From positions 1-64,000 of the forward strand of contig JBFWVF010000008.1 in the NCBI GenBank assembly GCA_050246875.1: a stretch of 64,000 bases of DNA, written 5' to 3'. The first letter of the stretch is position 1. Every line of letters begins with the position of its first letter. A program made the position numbers and the translations under genes. The notes under the pieces were generated by a model. That model was not told the DNA's origin. It ran no database searches and was given only the letters and a program-made list of their open reading frames with translations. Shown piece after piece: positions 62,228-64,000 of the stretch. Origin of the DNA: SHWB01 sp050246875. Lineage in GTDB: Bacteria > Pseudomonadota > Alphaproteobacteria > UBA6615.

Positions 62228-63399
62228 GCCGCGCCCTTGCGCTGCCACAGCCTGTCGGAGGCGATCCTCGCCCCCTCGGCCATGGCACGGAACTTGGCCC
62301 AGACGACGGTCGGATAGACGCCCTTGCGGCCGGCATAGGTGCCGAAGCCGCAGTCGGTGCCCGCCATGACGCGCTCGCGGCCGACGACGTCGGCATAGCG
62401 CCTCAGGCGCTGGGCGACCAGCAGCGGATGCTCGACGAAGTTGCTGGTGGAATCGAGCACGCCCGGAATCAGGATCTTGTTGTCGGGCAGCTTCGCCGCC
62501 TTCCAGTCCTCCCACTCGTGCTCGTGGCGCGGATTGGCGCCCTCGAACAGCAGGCCCGCCGGCCGCGCCTTCGCCAGCAGGTCGAACAGCTTGCTGACCG
62601 GCAGGTCGTGGGTGTGCGGCCCGGCGTAGTTGAGCCAGCAGATGTGCATCCGCATGGCCTCGGGCGGGATGTTGCGCGTCGCGGCGTTGAGCGCCTCGAT
62701 GCTCTTCTCGGCGTCGGCGAGGAACTCGGCCTCGCTCATCTTCTGGTAATCGGTATGGCGCGCGCCGGCGAGGTCGGGGCAGTCGAGCTGCAGGACGATG
62801 CCGGCCTTGTGGATCGCCTCGTACTCCGGCCGCAGCGCCTCGATCAGCGCCTCGCGGTAGGCGTCGCGGGTGGGGTAGTGCTGGTTCGGGACATAGGTCG
62901 ACAGACAGCCCGGCGAGACCGAGGACAGGAAGGTGCCGACCGGCTTCGACGCCTTGGCCGCCGCCGTCAGGTTGGCGATGTCGCGGTCGAGCGGCGCGCG
63001 GTTGGCGAAGGATACCGGGCCCTTGCAGACCGTCGCCTTCATCATCTCCGTGCCCGAGCGGGCGAGGAACTCGGCCGCCATGTCGGGGAAGTCGGCCATG
63101 TCGCGCGGCGCGGGGCGGCCTGGAACGCCGGTGCCGTCGACGCTGCTGAGCCCGGCCAGCCGGTGCTTGGCGTAGACGTGATAGGAAATCTTGCCCATCT
63201 CGCCGTCGTTGACGACGTCGACGCCGGCCGCCACCTGGCTGGCCACGGCCTCCGCGACGGCGGTCGTCACGCGCGCAGCGAGGGCCGCCGCGTCGAAGGC
63301 TTCGCCGCGGTCCTCCTGGCGCAGCAGGACGAGCAGGTCGTCGGGCCGCGGCAGGCTGCCGACATGCGTGGTGAGAATGCGATCGGTGCTGGACGTCAT
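62224..63399 (-). CDS. Cobalamin-independent methionine synthase C-terminal-like protein (MetE/YxjG family)
   Basis: A 391-residue TIM barrel of the MetE-C/epoxyalkane:coenzyme M transferase group. It opens RILTTHVGSLPRPDDLLVLL, then GVDVVNDGEMGKISYHVYA. The zinc thiol site is His/Cys in MHICWLNYAGPHTHDLPVSK (about residue 250), Glu in LLFEGANPRHEHEWED (about 285) and Cys in VMAGTDCGFGTYAGRKGVY (about 350). The enzyme should activate a thiol as zinc thiolate. It lacks the MetE N-terminal half, so homocysteine methylation from folate is unproven. It ends against pyruvate kinase. Confidence 0.9.
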   Translation of the reverse strand: MTSSTDRILTTHVGSLPRPDDLLVLLRQEDRGEAFDAAALAARVTTAVAEAVASQVAAGVDVVNDGEMGKISYHVYAKHRLAGLSSVDGTGVPGRPAPRDMADFPDMAAEFLARSGTEMMKATVCKGPVSFANRAPLDRDIANLTAAAKASKPVGTFLSSVSPGCLSTYVPNQHYPTRDAYREALIEALRPEYEAIHKAGIVLQLDCPDLAGARHTDYQKMSEAEFLADAEKSIEALNAATRNIPPEAMRMHICWLNYAGPHTHDLPVSKLFDLLAKARPAGLLFEGANPRHEHEWEDWKAAKLPDNKILIPGVLDSTSNFVEHPLLVAQRLRRYADVVGRERVMAGTDCGFGTYAGRKGVYPTVVWAKFRAMAEGARIASDRLWQRKGAA

Positions 63400-63559
63400 G
63401 GCGCGCTCCCGGCTTTTGCCGGGACGATGCGCGCCCGCCCGGACGCGGTCAAGGCATGGGCCACGTTGGGCCGGGCAACGTCGAATGTCGTGGGCGCCGC
63501 GCCGCCGCTGCCCACACGCGACAGCGCGACGGCAGCGGGCGCGGCCGGGTGCCGGCGGT

Positions 63560-64000
63560 CTACTTCTTCAGCATCGCCCGCAGCATCCACGCGGTCTTCT
63601 CGTGGATCTGCATGCGCTGGGTCAGCAGGTCGGCGGTCGGCTCGTCGCTCGCCGCGTCGGCGGCGGGGAAGATCGAGCGCGCCGTCCGCGTGACCGTCTC
63701 GTTGCCGGCGGCGAGATCGGCGATCATCTTCTCGGCCGACGGCACGCCATCGGCCTCCTTGATCGACGACAGCGAGGCATAGGCCTTGTAGCTGCCCGGC
63801 GCCGGGAAGCCGAGGGCACGGATGCGCTCGGCGATCAGGTCCACCGCCAGCGCCAGTTCCGTGTACTGCGTCTCGAACATGAGATGCAGCGTGTTGAACA
63901 TCGGGCCGGTGACGTTCCAGTGGTAGTTGTGGGTCTTGAGATAGAGCGTGTAGGTGTCGGCGAGCAGGTGCGAGAGTCCTTCGACGATCTTCCGCCGGTC
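63560..64000 (-). CDS. dps: Dps/ferritin-like DNA-binding protein from starved cells (5' end beyond the window)
   Basis: The minus-strand frame stays open to the right edge; the 146 codons seen include the ones before ATG 63901, reading KTHNYHWNVTGPMFNTLHLM and then FETQYTELALAVDLIAERIR. These supply the His, Asp and Glu ligands of the intersubunit Dps ferroxidase centre. The four-helix bundle finishes with TRTARSIFPAADAASDEPTA and HEKTAWMLRAMLKK. Dps dodecamers store iron and protect DNA from peroxide. Only a short N-terminal piece (about 10-20 residues, judged by family length) is missing. ATG 63901 is internal and not the start. Confidence 0.93.
   Translation of the reverse strand, partial: DRRKIVEGLSHLLADTYTLYLKTHNYHWNVTGPMFNTLHLMFETQYTELALAVDLIAERIRALGFPAPGSYKAYASLSSIKEADGVPSAEKMIADLAAGNETVTRTARSIFPAADAASDEPTADLLTQRMQIHEKTAWMLRAMLKK

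Overview
The window is very GC-rich, densely coded DNA from an alphaproteobacterium. Several things point there: the neighbouring UPF0335 (DUF2312), DUF1244, N-formylglutamate amidohydrolase and pyruvate kinase genes; an mreBCD-mrdA-rodA operon just downstream of leuA; and a TRAP transporter, fused indolepyruvate ferredoxin oxidoreductases and many CoA-ester enzymes. A free-living Rhodospirillales-type heterotroph is my best guess; this is inference from gene content. Because of the base composition almost every gene has a long Arg/Ala/Gly-rich open frame on its antisense strand, and these are left out.

Layout. 1-5.1 kb: a molybdopterin oxidoreductase, then a phage-shock operon (a 47-residue membrane peptide, pspA, pspB, pspC) divergent from pspF. 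The spacer holds a near-perfect sigma-54 promoter, an exact IHF consensus and a repeated AT-rich motif. 5.1-9.5 kb: a serine hydrolase and a PhnD-PhnC-PhnE type ABC importer whose two permease halves are fused. 9.5-10.4 kb: a lower-GC two-gene cassette resembling a toxin-antitoxin pair, with a possible PARP-like ADP-ribosyltransferase. 10.4-19.2 kb: a catabolic island (class II aldolase, HpaB-type flavin monooxygenase, two tandem AMP-forming acyl-CoA synthetases, a 2,4-dienoyl-CoA-reductase-like SDR, an iron alcohol dehydrogenase and a second SDR). 19.2-26.7 kb: a PAS/GGDEF/EAL protein with degenerate REC and GGDEF sites but an intact EAL domain, an aldo/keto reductase, an AsmA-like protein, a glycine-zipper lipoprotein and a methyltransferase. 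26.7-36.7 kb: a cupin, a fused indolepyruvate oxidoreductase, a cupin with histone-H1-like tails, an aquaporin, a TRAP transporter in which the binding protein reads in frame into the small membrane subunit, a matrixin-like protease and a small unknown protein.

36.8-42.7 kb: an alpha/beta hydrolase overlapping a 2-oxoglutarate oxygenase, a FAD monooxygenase, a cyanuric-acid-amidohydrolase/barbiturase family ring-opening enzyme and a convergent amidase. At 42.8 kb lies tRNA-Lys(CTT). 42.9-50.7 kb is the core chromosome: the rod-shape operon mreB-mreC-mreD-mrdA-rodA (overlapping by 1-4 nt after mreC) and leuA, preceded by a candidate BCAA-rich leader peptide with mutually exclusive stem-loops. 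50.7-57.3 kb: a UDP-glucuronate-epimerase-like protein with a TTG start, an SDR, an amidohydrolase and a second indolepyruvate oxidoreductase paralogue. 57.4-64 kb: cytochrome b561, two conserved alphaproteobacterial small proteins, a beta-hydroxyacid dehydrogenase, N-formylglutamate amidohydrolase, pyruvate kinase, a MetE-C-like protein and a Dps protein cut by the window edge.

A family of GC-rich palindromes (core CCTCTCC...GGAGAGG) sits just after gene ends at three separate places and looks like a dispersed terminator-like repeat. The most promising items for follow-up are the putative ADP-ribosyltransferase cassette, the unannotated peptide leading the psp operon with its complete sigma-54 control region, the DctP-DctQ fusion, the cupin with basic tails and the leuA leader.
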